From assembly GCA_017443025.1 (NCBI GenBank), contig JAFSPG010000012.1, positions 1-64,000 on the forward strand: a DNA stretch of 64,000 nucleotides. The letters run 5' to 3'. The notes below the pieces were generated by a model. The model saw nothing but the letters and a program-made list of their open reading frames with translations. It made no database searches and was not told the DNA's origin. The DNA is from Bacteroidales bacterium (GTDB lineage Bacteria > Bacteroidota > Bacteroidia > Bacteroidales > UBA932). Within the stretch, counting starts at the first letter, position 1, and every line of letters begins with the position of its first letter. Positions 18,207-26,120 of the stretch are shown piece by piece. Position numbers and translations under genes: made by a program.

Positions 18207-19577
18207 TTAACTATTCTTCTCCTTAAAATATTTTTTAGCAAATATTCTTATATACCACGGCAATGAACCTTCCAATTCTGGAAAAAATTTCTTTTCCAAT
18301 TCTCTTTTAGCTGTTGAAAGATAATCGTTCTCCATCTCGCGGAACCACCTAAATTGTTCCAATTGTTTATCTCGGAGTAATTGGATAGCCTCATCGTGTG
18401 ATTTGGTAATCTTTTCCCGCTCAATAGCAACTCGTCGTTCGTATTCACCATCTTCCTTACTGTGAAGAAGTTTGAGGGACAAAAACTTGCCTCCATCAGT
18501 GATTGGAACTCTTCTGCCACAGGATGGACAGATAAAAATCCCTACTGGCTCTTTGTGCTCCCCGTTAATTTTTGTATTGCAAAAAGGGCAACGCGATAAT
18601 ATTTTTACTGAGATAATATCTAGCTCTTGTGATAGCTTTGCTAGTAGGGATATGAGCATTAATTTGATATCCTCTCTGTTCTTGATTGATAAAGAATCCG
18701 TTTCAAAATTTTGCTCAAAATCATTTTTTAGAATTTCATCTTTATCTTCTTTCTTTATTAGTTCGCATATTTGCCAAAAGCTTTCGATATTATTATCTAA
18801 ACGGATATCGCTAAAAATGCGTTTTTCGTTGGTATCAATCTCCGAAGCCACTTTATCACATAATTGATGCAACAAGGCGCTCAAAGTATCTGCATAATTA
18901 ATAAGCTCCATTTTCGTCTTTACCTCAGCCACGAATTTTTCGTTGGGGGACGAATTGTCGTGCCATCTGCTATTCCACTCATTAAAAGCAATGCGTGTAA
19001 TCGAATCTATAAAAAACAGTTCGCTATCTGGTAAGCCCTCATGATTATATATAGCACGAACAAAAGCATAAGTGGTCTTATAAGTATCGAAAGAAAGATA
19101 ACCGAGATAGTGGGTTGTGTTACCTTGGTGCGTAATACAACCATCAATTATTTGCCGTCCGAAGCCCATATACATAGTTGTTATGTCAGTATAAACTTCG
19201 GTCATAAGTACAGTTGGGAGGATAAGATTATTTACATGTAACACCTTATGACATATTTCATGAGCGAGAACGGCAAGAATCGCAGCTCTATTATTTCTAT
19301 AATTCTCCGAAATTTTAATGTGTGCAATTCTGTCTGCATTTAGAATAATGATTCCACCTTGTCCTTCATCTAACGACTCAAATTCAACTGACGCTTTGTA
19401 TCCTAATAGTTCTGCATGTTTCATCATTCTGTTAGCCTCTTCGTTAACAGAATCTATCGTTATAATTCCAATTAATGGAACGTACTCCTCGAAATGACTG
19501 CGCTTAATCTTAGATTCAATTATCCTTAAATGATTAATGATATGTTCAGAGGAAATATTTATTTGTTGTGGAATCAT
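18207..19577 (-). CDS. HExxH metalloprotease-like protein with C-terminal zinc ribbon (AT-rich, accessory)
   Basis: A 456-residue cytoplasmic protein that I cannot assign to a named family. Visible features: HEICH at residues 106-110 within AVLAHEICHKVLH, a typical zinc-peptidase helix, with a possible third ligand E127 or D131 in TEVYTDITTMYMGFG; a four-cysteine zinc ribbon C330/C333/C350/C353 (CPFC...CPSCGRR); and a charged coiled-coil-like C-terminal tail of about 80 residues. There is no signal peptide or membrane segment. Codon and base use are much more AT-rich than the flanking core genes, and it lies between two tRNA genes, so it was probably acquired laterally. A role in defence or regulated proteolysis is possible but not shown. 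Confidence 0.7.
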   Translation of the reverse strand: MIPQQINISSEHIINHLRIIESKIKRSHFEEYVPLIGIITIDSVNEEANRMMKHAELLGYKASVEFESLDEGQGGIIILNADRIAHIKISENYRNNRAAILAVLAHEICHKVLHVNNLILPTVLMTEVYTDITTMYMGFGRQIIDGCITHQGNTTHYLGYLSFDTYKTTYAFVRAIYNHEGLPDSELFFIDSITRIAFNEWNSRWHDNSSPNEKFVAEVKTKMELINYADTLSALLHQLCDKVASEIDTNEKRIFSDIRLDNNIESFWQICELIKKEDKDEILKNDFEQNFETDSLSIKNREDIKLMLISLLAKLSQELDIISVKILSRCPFCNTKINGEHKEPVGIFICPSCGRRVPITDGGKFLSLKLLHSKEDGEYERRVAIEREKITKSHDEAIQLLRDKQLEQFRWFREMENDYLSTAKRELEKKFFPELEGSLPWYIRIFAKKYFKEKNS

Positions 19578-19671
19578 AATAAATCATTTGTCATATTATG
19601 AAAAACTACAATAAAGCTATGGGACGTGAACGGATATTGCTAATTGCTGACGCTTGCTTCGGGGATGGTAT

Positions 19672-20079
19672 TTAGAAATCGATAGTGTAGGAAGCGTTCT
19701 TGCTACCAACTGCTCTGACCGTAAAGGGCTCTCCTTCTTTACAAACCTCTATGGTGACTTGTTGACTCCGAACAGTAATATGGATTGGTTGATCATATTG
19801 ACACTTAACAGAGGCGTTATAACCCTTTTTAACGGGTCCTATGATAGTCGCGAAATTTGATTCAGTATTACTATATGATGAGTATGAACTATTAAAACCT
19901 TTTTCGTTTAAATATGTGTATGTCAAATGGATAATATGGTTAGTCATGACCTTTCCGGAATACTTCACAAAGTACTGACTTGACTCAGTATCATTGGGCG
20001 TTGTTTCACTGTCACTCTTATTACAGGCTGCAAAAAATGCAGAGAGCGACAAAGCGATTAATAATAAATACTGCTTCAT
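19672..20079 (-). CDS. small lipoprotein of unknown function
   Basis: A 135-residue protein starting with a type II signal peptide (MKQYLLLIALSLSAFFAAC), lipobox FFAAC followed by NKSDSE. The mature part is rich in Ser, Thr and Tyr and probably beta-structured; I recognise no family. The ATG at 20079 is chosen over a TTG four codons upstream because it gives a standard signal peptide. It is AT-rich like the protease-like gene 94 bases downstream on the same strand, and both were probably acquired together. A TATATTTG box lies upstream. Confidence 0.68.
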   Translation of the reverse strand: MKQYLLLIALSLSAFFAACNKSDSETTPNDTESSQYFVKYSGKVMTNHIIHLTYTYLNEKGFNSSYSSYSNTESNFATIIGPVKKGYNASVKCQYDQPIHITVRSQQVTIEVCKEGEPFTVRAVGSKNASYTIDF

Positions 20080-20119
20080 AAACGAGTACAATATTGGGTT
20101 AATATTTGCGCATAATGCT

Positions 20120-20127
20120 CAAATATA
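20120..20127 (-). promoter_or_regulatory. -7 box TATATTTG upstream of the small lipoprotein
   Basis: TATATTTG on the minus strand, 40 bases before the ATG at 20079, matches the TAnnTTTG consensus. Confidence 0.5.
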
Positions 20128-20208
20128 GCAATTTTTAGATTTAATAGAAAAGAGGAAGTAGAATTTTCTCAATTATCTCATCCAATGTGGTTTGCAATTA
20201 TCCAAAAG

Positions 20209-20296
20209 CCTGTCAGGTGTACCAAGAGATGTTCCACCTGCCGGGAAATAGGGCGTTTTCTCGACAAGTGGGTCTAAAAATGCGCCACCTGACAGG
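20209..20296. repeat. 88-base element bounded by perfect 11-base inverted repeats
   Basis: CCTGTCAGGTG (20209-20219) and CACCTGACAGG (20286-20296) are exact inverted copies, and an internal CCACCTGCCGG is a further diverged copy. No coding potential. It may be a tiny non-autonomous element or a large hairpin. Confidence 0.5.
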
Positions 20297-20316
20297 AAAC
20301 GAAGCATAGAGGAGAG

Positions 20317-20502
20317 GGTTTGGCGATAGCCTTCGGATAGCGTGCTGCTGGGGCTGAGGCTTCCGGGCCCATGGCCACCCTCGGCCATGTTAGAGGGAGG
20401 GGCCCGACGGATACAAGTTCCCACGGAGTGGGGACGCAGGAGACGTTGGGAGGGATGAAGCTTTCGAAGAAAGCGGAAGGAACCGGAAGCCTTAGCCTCA
20501 GC
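20317..20502 (+). repeat. structured intergenic repeat, copy C
   Basis: A diverged member of the same family as copies A, B and D. It has a left part like the terminal repeat of the others (GGCGATAGCCTTCGGAT), an ATGGCC/GGCCAT stem, the core GGGAGGGGCCC (20395-20405) with arms CCCGACG/CGTTGGG interrupted by an extra TTCCCAC/GTGGGGA hairpin, GGGAGGGAT, and a third stem GCTTTC/GAAAGC with loop GAA. An outer stem pairs GGCTGAGGCTTCCGG near 20352 with CCGGAAGCC...CTCAGC ending at 20502. Confidence 0.6.
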
Positions 20503-20530
20503 GCAAGCAGATGGTGGTGAAGAGGGGGTC

Positions 20531-20566
20531 AAAATAATCCCGACCACGTGGGGTGTGGCCGGGATT
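20531..20566 (-). terminator. terminator of tRNA-Val
   Basis: On the minus strand ATCCCGGCCAC and GTGGTCGGGAT pair (one wobble) around a 7-base loop and are followed by a T-rich tract. Confidence 0.75.
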
Positions 20567-20573
20567 TTTGGAG

Positions 20574-20648
20574 TGAGGCTTAGCAGATTTGAACTGCTGA
20601 CCTCTTGCCTGTCAAGCAAGCGCTCTAAACCAACTGAGCTAAAGCCTC
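20574..20648 (-). tRNA. tRNA-Val (anticodon GAC)
   Basis: On the minus strand the cloverleaf has acceptor arm GAGGCTT/AAGCCTC, D arm with AGCTCAGTTGGTT, anticodon arm CTTGC-TTGACAG-GCAAG giving GAC, and T arm GCAG/CTGC with TTCAAAT loop. Discriminator A; CCA not encoded. Confidence 0.92.
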
Positions 20649-20660
20649 GAAAAGCGGATG

Positions 20661-20693
20661 CAAAGATACGGAATTTTAATCGAGACTTGCAAA
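20661..20693 (-). promoter_or_regulatory. promoter of tRNA-Val
   Basis: Minus-strand TTTG (20690-20693) and TATCTTTG (20661-20668), 21 bases apart, 12 bases before the tRNA. Confidence 0.7.
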
Positions 20694-20744
20694 TAATTTT
20701 GCGAAAATGGCCGCAGATTTGAATAATTTTTCACAATTTTGTGA
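20694..20744 (+). promoter_or_regulatory. -7 box and inverted repeat before the M23 peptidase gene
   Basis: TAATTTTG at 20694-20701 matches the -7 consensus. TCACAA-TT-TTGTGA at 20731-20744 is an inverted repeat ending one base before the ATG at 20746, so a bound protein or RNA fold there would block translation initiation. Confidence 0.45.
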
Positions 20745-20745
20745 T

Positions 20746-22029
20746 ATGAAAGTCAAATCTGCATTATTTCCCATTATATCGGCAGCAGTTATCCTTGCTG
20801 CACAATTTCTTCCCTCCTGCTCCTGCGGCTCCGAAACTCAGTCGGAGGAAACTCCGGCGGCGGTAAAAGATACGGTTTATCCGCTTGGATTTTGCACCGA
20901 TTCATTCGACGTCGTGCAGGGTACGGTGCGCAGCGGCGAGAACTTTACGAGCCTGCTGCGCCGTGTAGGCATGTCGGCAAAAGACGCCTACAATCTTACC
21001 GAAGCTACGTCAAAGGTCTTTAATCCCAGGCAGCTGAGGGCCGGGAACAAATGGTCGGCCTACTTCGTGGCCGACACCAGCGACGTCAGGGAAGCCCGTT
21101 ATCTCGTGTATGAGCAGGACAGAGTCAACCTCGTGGTATTCAGCCTCTCCGACAGCCTTTATGCCAAGCGTATCGAACGCCAGGTGGATGTAGTCAGAAA
21201 GGCAGCTGATATAAGGATTAATACTTCTCTTTGGAATGACATGCTCGCTGCCGGAGTGTCCCCGCTGATGATTGTGGAACTCTCGGAGATATACGCCTGG
21301 ACGGTAGATTTCTTCGGCCTGCGCAAAGGCGACCGTTTCCGCGTGCTGTATGACTGCCAGTACTGCGAAGGCGATATAATCGGCATAGCAGGCATACCTT
21401 ACGCCACATTTGAACGCGACGGAAAACTGCTGCAGGCCGTGATGTTCGACCAGGGCGACGGAGGGAACAAATACTGGAACGAAAAAGGCGAGAGCATGAA
21501 GAAGGCCTTCCTCAAGGCCCCGCTCAAGTTCACCCGCATATCATCGGGATTCTCCTATCACCGCAAGCATCCCGTTCACGGCACTGTAAGGCCTCATACA
21601 GGCGTCGATTATGCCGCTCCTACCGGAACGCCCGTAATGGCTATTGGCGACGGAACCGTCATCAGCAAAGGCTGGGGCGGGGGAGGCGGCAACACCCTCA
21701 AGATTCGTCACAACTCCGTCTATACTACTGCCTATCTGCATCTTTCGAGATATGCCAAAGGCATTAAGGTAGGCGACAGGGTGCATCAGGGAGATGTCAT
21801 CGGATATGTCGGAATGACAGGCACCGCCACCGGTCCGCACCTTGACTTCAGGGTTTGGAAGAACGGCACTCCTATTAATCCTCTTAAGATGGAATCCCCA
21901 TCGGCTGAGCCTGTGAAGCCTGAAAACCTTCACGCCCTCGACTCCATGCGCAGGGTTTATATTTCCGCCCTCGATTCCGCCCTCGTGAGCCCGGCCGCAG
22001 GCCCCCAGACACAGAATACACTAAACTAA
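20746..22029 (+). CDS. M23 family peptidase lipoprotein (LytM/LysM-less type)
   Basis: A 427-residue envelope lipoprotein (signal peptide ending LPSC, then SCGSETQ). The middle (about 45-250) is a conserved Bacteroidetes region related to opacity-associated/NlpD-like modules, and the C-terminal ~130 residues are an M23 peptidase domain: H284 and D288 in HTGVDYAAPTG, YLHLS near 330 and GPHLDFRVW at 363-371. In classic LytM enzymes the last motif is HxH; here it is H365-L-D367, so one zinc ligand is changed to Asp, and activity or metal binding may differ. It probably acts on peptidoglycan cross-links or activates an amidase. The ATG at 20746 is preferred to one at 20707 that would prevent a proper signal peptide. 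Confidence 0.85.
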   Translation: MKVKSALFPIISAAVILAAQFLPSCSCGSETQSEETPAAVKDTVYPLGFCTDSFDVVQGTVRSGENFTSLLRRVGMSAKDAYNLTEATSKVFNPRQLRAGNKWSAYFVADTSDVREARYLVYEQDRVNLVVFSLSDSLYAKRIERQVDVVRKAADIRINTSLWNDMLAAGVSPLMIVELSEIYAWTVDFFGLRKGDRFRVLYDCQYCEGDIIGIAGIPYATFERDGKLLQAVMFDQGDGGNKYWNEKGESMKKAFLKAPLKFTRISSGFSYHRKHPVHGTVRPHTGVDYAAPTGTPVMAIGDGTVISKGWGGGGGNTLKIRHNSVYTTAYLHLSRYAKGIKVGDRVHQGDVIGYVGMTGTATGPHLDFRVWKNGTPINPLKMESPSAEPVKPENLHALDSMRRVYISALDSALVSPAAGPQTQNTLN

Positions 22030-22036
22030 TAATACG

Positions 22037-23134
22037 ATGAAACGAATCCTCATTGCCATCGCTGCCGTATCGGCACTGGCATTAATACTCGGAAGCTGCT
22101 GTTCCAAAAAAGCCGAAATCCCCGTACTGGGCTGGTGCTCGGTCCGCGCCGACGATACCCCTGAAAGCTTCAAGGAATACCTTCAGAAACTTAAAGCTCA
22201 CGGCCTTACCGGAGTCTGCGTCAATTCTTCGCTCCGCGACCGCGAAAAGATAGCAATGGCTGCAAAAGCCGCCCACGAGGTTGGCCTGGAGTACCACGCC
22301 TGGCTGCCCTGCATGCTTCAGGGCGGAATGCTGCACGAATGGTACGCCGTGAATGCCCTCGGGCAGAGCGCCGACGAGCATCCCGCATATGTGGAGTACT
22401 ACAAGGCTCTCGATCCGCACAGTCCCGAGGTCATTGAATGGATTGTAAAGCAGTACACCGAAATCGCACAGATCCCTGAGGTGGATTACGTCCAGCTCGA
22501 CTATATCCGTTACCCCGACGTGATTCTCGCCCGCGGCCTCTGGGACAAGTACGGCCTCGTTATGGAAGAAGAGTATAAGCCCGCCGATTATTGCTACTGC
22601 GATGCCTGCAAGGCTGATTTCGAGGCGACATACGGACGTAAGGTGGCTGACGAGCCCTCGAAGGACGCCGAATGGGCTAAGTTCAGGCAGGATATAGTGA
22701 CGAATCTTGTGAACAAGGTCTGCGCGAGCGTACACGCCGTGGGCAAGAAAGTGAGCGCAGACGTATTCCCCGGCCCGGATTCATACGCCACCTGGATGGT
22801 CCGCCAGCAGTGGAAAGACTGGGATGTCGACGCCCTTTTCCCGATGAATTACAACGACTTCTATCTTGAAGGCGCCGCCTGGGTAGGAAAGGTTACCGAT
22901 GAAGAAGTCAAGGCTGTGCCCGGAAAGCCTGTTTACAGCGGCCTTTTCATTTGCCACGACTGGAAGAACAAAGACAAGGTCATCGACCCCGAGAACTCGG
23001 GACTTCTCCCCTCGGAAATTGCCGAGGCCGTAAAGGGTTCGATGGATGCAGGAGCTGCAGGAATCTGCCTCTTTACTCCTGATTCAATGACTCAGGAGCA
23101 CTGGGACGCTCTGAAATCGGCCCGAGGACTTTAG
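22037..23134 (+). CDS. glycoside-hydrolase-like (GHL10 type) lipoprotein
   Basis: A 365-residue lipoprotein: signal peptide with lipobox LGSC, then CSKKAEIPVLGWCSV. The rest looks like a TIM-barrel of the glycosyl-hydrolase-like 10 family: strand-helix units such as GLTGVCVN, VDYVQLDYIRYPD (the LDYIRYP motif near residue 155), KKVSADVFPG and VDALFPMNYNDF. Acidic residues at barrel strand ends are retained, but the family has few characterised members and substrate is unknown. A CYCDACKADF cysteine cluster sits near residue 190. It starts 7 bases after the M23 gene and is likely cotranscribed with it. Its last 62 bases overlap the convergent PAP2 gene. Confidence 0.78.
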   Translation: MKRILIAIAAVSALALILGSCCSKKAEIPVLGWCSVRADDTPESFKEYLQKLKAHGLTGVCVNSSLRDREKIAMAAKAAHEVGLEYHAWLPCMLQGGMLHEWYAVNALGQSADEHPAYVEYYKALDPHSPEVIEWIVKQYTEIAQIPEVDYVQLDYIRYPDVILARGLWDKYGLVMEEEYKPADYCYCDACKADFEATYGRKVADEPSKDAEWAKFRQDIVTNLVNKVCASVHAVGKKVSADVFPGPDSYATWMVRQQWKDWDVDALFPMNYNDFYLEGAAWVGKVTDEEVKAVPGKPVYSGLFICHDWKNKDKVIDPENSGLLPSEIAEAVKGSMDAGAAGICLFTPDSMTQEHWDALKSARGL

Positions 23135-24074
23135 GCCTAGACAGAAGCCAGAAAACCGTAGGGGCCGTGATGAAGCCGGCGATTATATCCACCACATAGT
23201 GGGCGCGTATATAAATCGTAGCGCAGCAGAGGAAAACCCAGAGCGGGAAAAGAATTCCAATCAAGCCTTTATTTCTGGTCCTGACTGCCAGAATCATGAT
23301 GATAGTGCTGACGCCCACGTGGCTGCTCGGGAACGAGGCTACGGGGCGTTCGCTTTCACGCACTACGGCCAGGGCCTGATAGAAGAGACCGTCTTTCCAT
23401 CCCGGAGGGTCAAGCATCTCCAGACTGTTGTCGAACCATAGCCCGACAGGGGCGAATTCACCGGCCCTGGCGGCATCCAGGCCGATGGCGTGGAAGTAGT
23501 ACTGAGGCCCGGCTACAGGGACGAAAAGGAATACCAGATAATATGTGAAGAAGGCTCCCAGGACGATGGTTGCGGCCGGGACGAATTCCTTGTTGCGCAT
23601 GAAGAAGTAGTACATCAGCAGAATGCCTATCATGGGGAAATAGAACAGGTAACCCATGTAGAAGCACTCGCTGAGGAAGTGTGATGTGACGTTCTCGGCG
23701 AAATTGATGGCGGGCTGACAGCCGAATACCAACTGCTCAAGCGTCGCGATGATATGGTCGGCGTTGGTGAAAAGCCTTGAAATGTTGTACAGATCCGGGT
23801 ACCAGAAGGCCAGCATTGCAATTTGGAAGGCCACTCTCAGGAAAAGCGTGCCCTTCGAGGGATAGCGGCGATATGCGGTATATCCTGTCATAATCAGGAC
23901 AAGGGCGCCGGTCCTCAGGATTATCATTCCGCCAAGGTCCTCGATGCGCGAAGCAAACAGCAGCATCAGGACGGACGTGACGAAGACATAACCCAATGTC
24001 AGCCATTCGATCGACAGCAATCCTTTGTACTGCGGCTCGGTTTTCAGGAGCAGGTCTTTCAGGGCAAGTTTCAT
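23073..24074 (-). CDS. PAP2-superfamily membrane enzyme, Aur1/inositol-phosphorylceramide-synthase-like
   Basis: A 333-residue polytopic membrane protein with about eight hydrophobic segments. The PAP2 signature is present: SFPSSHVGVS near residue 245 and RAHYVVDIIAG near 290, supplying the two catalytic histidines and the aspartate on the periplasmic face. Size and topology resemble the eukaryotic Aur1-type and Bacteroidetes enzymes that move a phospho-head group onto ceramide rather than simple phosphatases. It is the last gene of a six-gene lipid operon containing a CDP-alcohol phosphatidyltransferase, which favours a head-group transferase role; a plain lipid phosphatase cannot be excluded. 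Its 3' end overlaps the convergent glycosidase-like gene by 62 bases. Confidence 0.8.
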   Translation of the reverse strand: MKLALKDLLLKTEPQYKGLLSIEWLTLGYVFVTSVLMLLFASRIEDLGGMIILRTGALVLIMTGYTAYRRYPSKGTLFLRVAFQIAMLAFWYPDLYNISRLFTNADHIIATLEQLVFGCQPAINFAENVTSHFLSECFYMGYLFYFPMIGILLMYYFFMRNKEFVPAATIVLGAFFTYYLVFLFVPVAGPQYYFHAIGLDAARAGEFAPVGLWFDNSLEMLDPPGWKDGLFYQALAVVRESERPVASFPSSHVGVSTIIMILAVRTRNKGLIGILFPLWVFLCCATIYIRAHYVVDIIAGFITAPTVFWLLSRPKVLGPISERPSAPESLNQE

Positions 24075-24087
24075 ATTCTAAAGGGGC

Positions 24088-24894
24088 CTAACTGTAAAGT
24101 TTTCCGACGATAGCCATAACCCAGCTTTCGGGGAGGAAGCGGGAGAAAAGTTCAATTGCCTTGTAATCGAGGCGAGGAGTAACAGTCATGCGCATCTTTC
24201 GGGCCTGCAGCTGACGCCAGATATCTTTGGCGATACGGCTGGCCGGCATTCCGTTCTGCTCGTCCTGCTCCATCTTGGCCGTTGAGCGGCGCATACTCTC
24301 GGCGTATGCGCCCGATTCGGCGGCGGCGACGTATTTGCGTGCGGAAGTGAAGCCCGTCTTGGTATCGCCGGGGAGGATGCTGCAGCACTGAATTCCGAAC
24401 TGCTTGACTTCAAGCGATAAAGCTTTGGTGAGCATCAGCAGGGCAGCCTTGGCGGAGGAATAGGAGGCCTGATAGGGGATGGGAATGAATCCCGCCACGG
24501 AGGTAACGGTGATTATCCTTCCGTTGCGCTGCTTGCGGAAGTAGGGCAGGGCGGCGTCAATGACGCGCAGGGCGCCGTAGAAGTTGGTCTCGAACTGATA
24601 ACGGGCCTCCTCTATGGTCGTATCCTCGACGGCTCCGGCTATGCCGTTTCCGGCGTTGCAGATGATGGCGTCGAGGCGGCCTTCCGTCCGGTAAATATTA
24701 TCGACCTGAGCCTTTACGGCATCCTGGTCATTGACGTCCATTACAATAGGGACGATATTTTCGTTTTCAGGGGCCTTCCCGCTGCGGGATGCGGCGTAAA
24801 CTTTAATGCCTTTGGAAGCGAGGAGCGATGCTGCCGCAGCTCCGATTCCACTGCTGCCTCCGGTCAGGAGGACTACCTTGCACCTGAGTTTCAT
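24088..24894 (-). CDS. short-chain dehydrogenase/reductase
   Basis: A 268-residue classical SDR: nucleotide-binding TGGSSGIGAA at residues 11-20, CNAG at 79-82, catalytic S132, Y145 and K149 (YSSAK). The C-terminal region contains PESWVMAIVGKLYS, an apolar end reminiscent of membrane-associated lipid-active SDRs such as 3-ketodihydrosphingosine reductase. The operon context (acyltransferase, CDP-alcohol transferase, PAP2 enzyme) supports a lipid substrate, possibly 3-ketosphinganine; the sequence alone does not prove it. Only 13 bases separate it from the PAP2 gene. Confidence 0.82.
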   Translation of the reverse strand: MKLRCKVVLLTGGSSGIGAAAASLLASKGIKVYAASRSGKAPENENIVPIVMDVNDQDAVKAQVDNIYRTEGRLDAIICNAGNGIAGAVEDTTIEEARYQFETNFYGALRVIDAALPYFRKQRNGRIITVTSVAGFIPIPYQASYSSAKAALLMLTKALSLEVKQFGIQCCSILPGDTKTGFTSARKYVAAAESGAYAESMRRSTAKMEQDEQNGMPASRIAKDIWRQLQARKMRMTVTPRLDYKAIELFSRFLPESWVMAIVGKLYS

Positions 24895-24905
24895 ATCCTT
24901 TGGTT

Positions 24906-26120
24906 TTAAGATGATGCTATTGCCTTTGCGACGCAGTATCCGCCGCTCCAGGCAGCCTGGAGGTTAAATCCTCCTGTAATTGCGTCTATATCAAGTACTT
25001 CTCCGGCAAAATACAAGCCCTTGCAGGCTTTGCTTTCGAGAGAAGTAGGGTTAATTTCAGAGAGACTGATTCCGCCGCAGGTGACGAATTCGTCCTTGAA
25101 GCGGGCTCGGCCGCGAATCTCGAAACTGCTGTCGAGCAGCCTTGCGCAGAGCCGCGAAATTGCTTTGTCGCCCAGCGAGGAGTATCTGGCCTCCTTGTCA
25201 AGGCCGGCAAGGCCGAGAATGAATGTCCACAGCCTCCCGGGAATCTCCGCGGGATGGACGGAAGCAAGCGATTTGCCGGGGTGACCGGCGATGTATCCGG
25301 CAAGCAGGCTCCGTATCTCCTGTTCCGAAGATTCGGGGAGCCAGCATACGGAAACAGTGGCCGAATAAGAGTTCTCCGCCAGGAAACGTGCTCCGTAGGA
25401 GGAGAGTTTAAGCACGGCAGGGCCGCTGAAGCCCCAGTCGGTAATAAGGAGGGCCCCTTCGGATTCAATCTTGCTGCCCGTCAGCCTGAGCCTTACGGAA
25501 GGCACGGAAATGCCCGACAGGGCAGTGACGGGGGTGGGCACTTTCAATGTAAAGAGCGAAGGAACAGGCCTCTCCAAGGTAAGCCCCATTCCGTCGAATA
25601 TCTTTGTAGATTTGGCCGTGGATAGCCCGCCTACGGTCACAACAACTTTATCAGCCCTTACCGCAGGCTGCCCTTCGATGTTGAGACGATAGCCTTTGTC
25701 TTTGGCTTCAATCGAAGCAACCCTGCACCCGGTCTTGATCCTGACTCCATATTTGTGAATCTCACCGAGAAGGGCGCCGGTAACGGAAGAGGACTTCTGC
25801 GAGCTTGGGAAAACCCGGCCGTCGGACTCGGTTACCAGGGAGACACCGCGAGAAGTGAACCACTCCATGCACTCTGCTGGGCCGAAGGCGGCAAGCAGAC
25901 GCTTCATTAGCCTGGCTCCGCGGGGATAGGCCTTTTCGAGTGAAATATCTTCAAATGAATTGCTCAAGTTGCACTTTCCGCCGCCGCTGACCGAAACCTT
26001 GGCAAGGGGACGGCGGGCGGCCTCATAGACGGTGATGTTCGCTTCCGGGCAGATACGGCCCAGATTGGCTGCGCAGAAGCAGCCCGCGGCACCGGCTCCT
26101 ATGATGGCAACGTCAGTCAT
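24906..26120 (-). CDS. HI0933/BaiN-family FAD-dependent oxidoreductase
   Basis: A 404-residue flavoprotein of the HI0933-like family (NAD(P)/FAD-dependent oxidoreductases annotated as BaiN or YhiN). The N-terminal FAD-binding GAGAAGCFCAANL follows the first beta strand; KVSVSGGGKCNLSN near residue 50 and GLYFAGEVLDIDAITGGFNLQAAWSGG at the C-terminus are family hallmarks. The in vivo reaction of most members is unknown. It overlaps the acyltransferase gene by 8 bases, so it is translationally coupled within the lipid operon, which hints at a redox step on a lipid or simply co-expression. Confidence 0.9.
   Translation of the reverse strand: MTDVAIIGAGAAGCFCAANLGRICPEANITVYEAARRPLAKVSVSGGGKCNLSNSFEDISLEKAYPRGARLMKRLLAAFGPAECMEWFTSRGVSLVTESDGRVFPSSQKSSSVTGALLGEIHKYGVRIKTGCRVASIEAKDKGYRLNIEGQPAVRADKVVVTVGGLSTAKSTKIFDGMGLTLERPVPSLFTLKVPTPVTALSGISVPSVRLRLTGSKIESEGALLITDWGFSGPAVLKLSSYGARFLAENSYSATVSVCWLPESSEQEIRSLLAGYIAGHPGKSLASVHPAEIPGRLWTFILGLAGLDKEARYSSLGDKAISRLCARLLDSSFEIRGRARFKDEFVTCGGISLSEINPTSLESKACKGLYFAGEVLDIDAITGGFNLQAAWSGGYCVAKAIASS

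Noticed and set aside
17955..20574. Genomic island with attachment sites at tRNA-Glu and tRNA-Val
   Set aside because: The tRNA-Glu 3' end is repeated nearby only in inverted form and as a degraded block; I found no direct repeat at the far side and no integrase.
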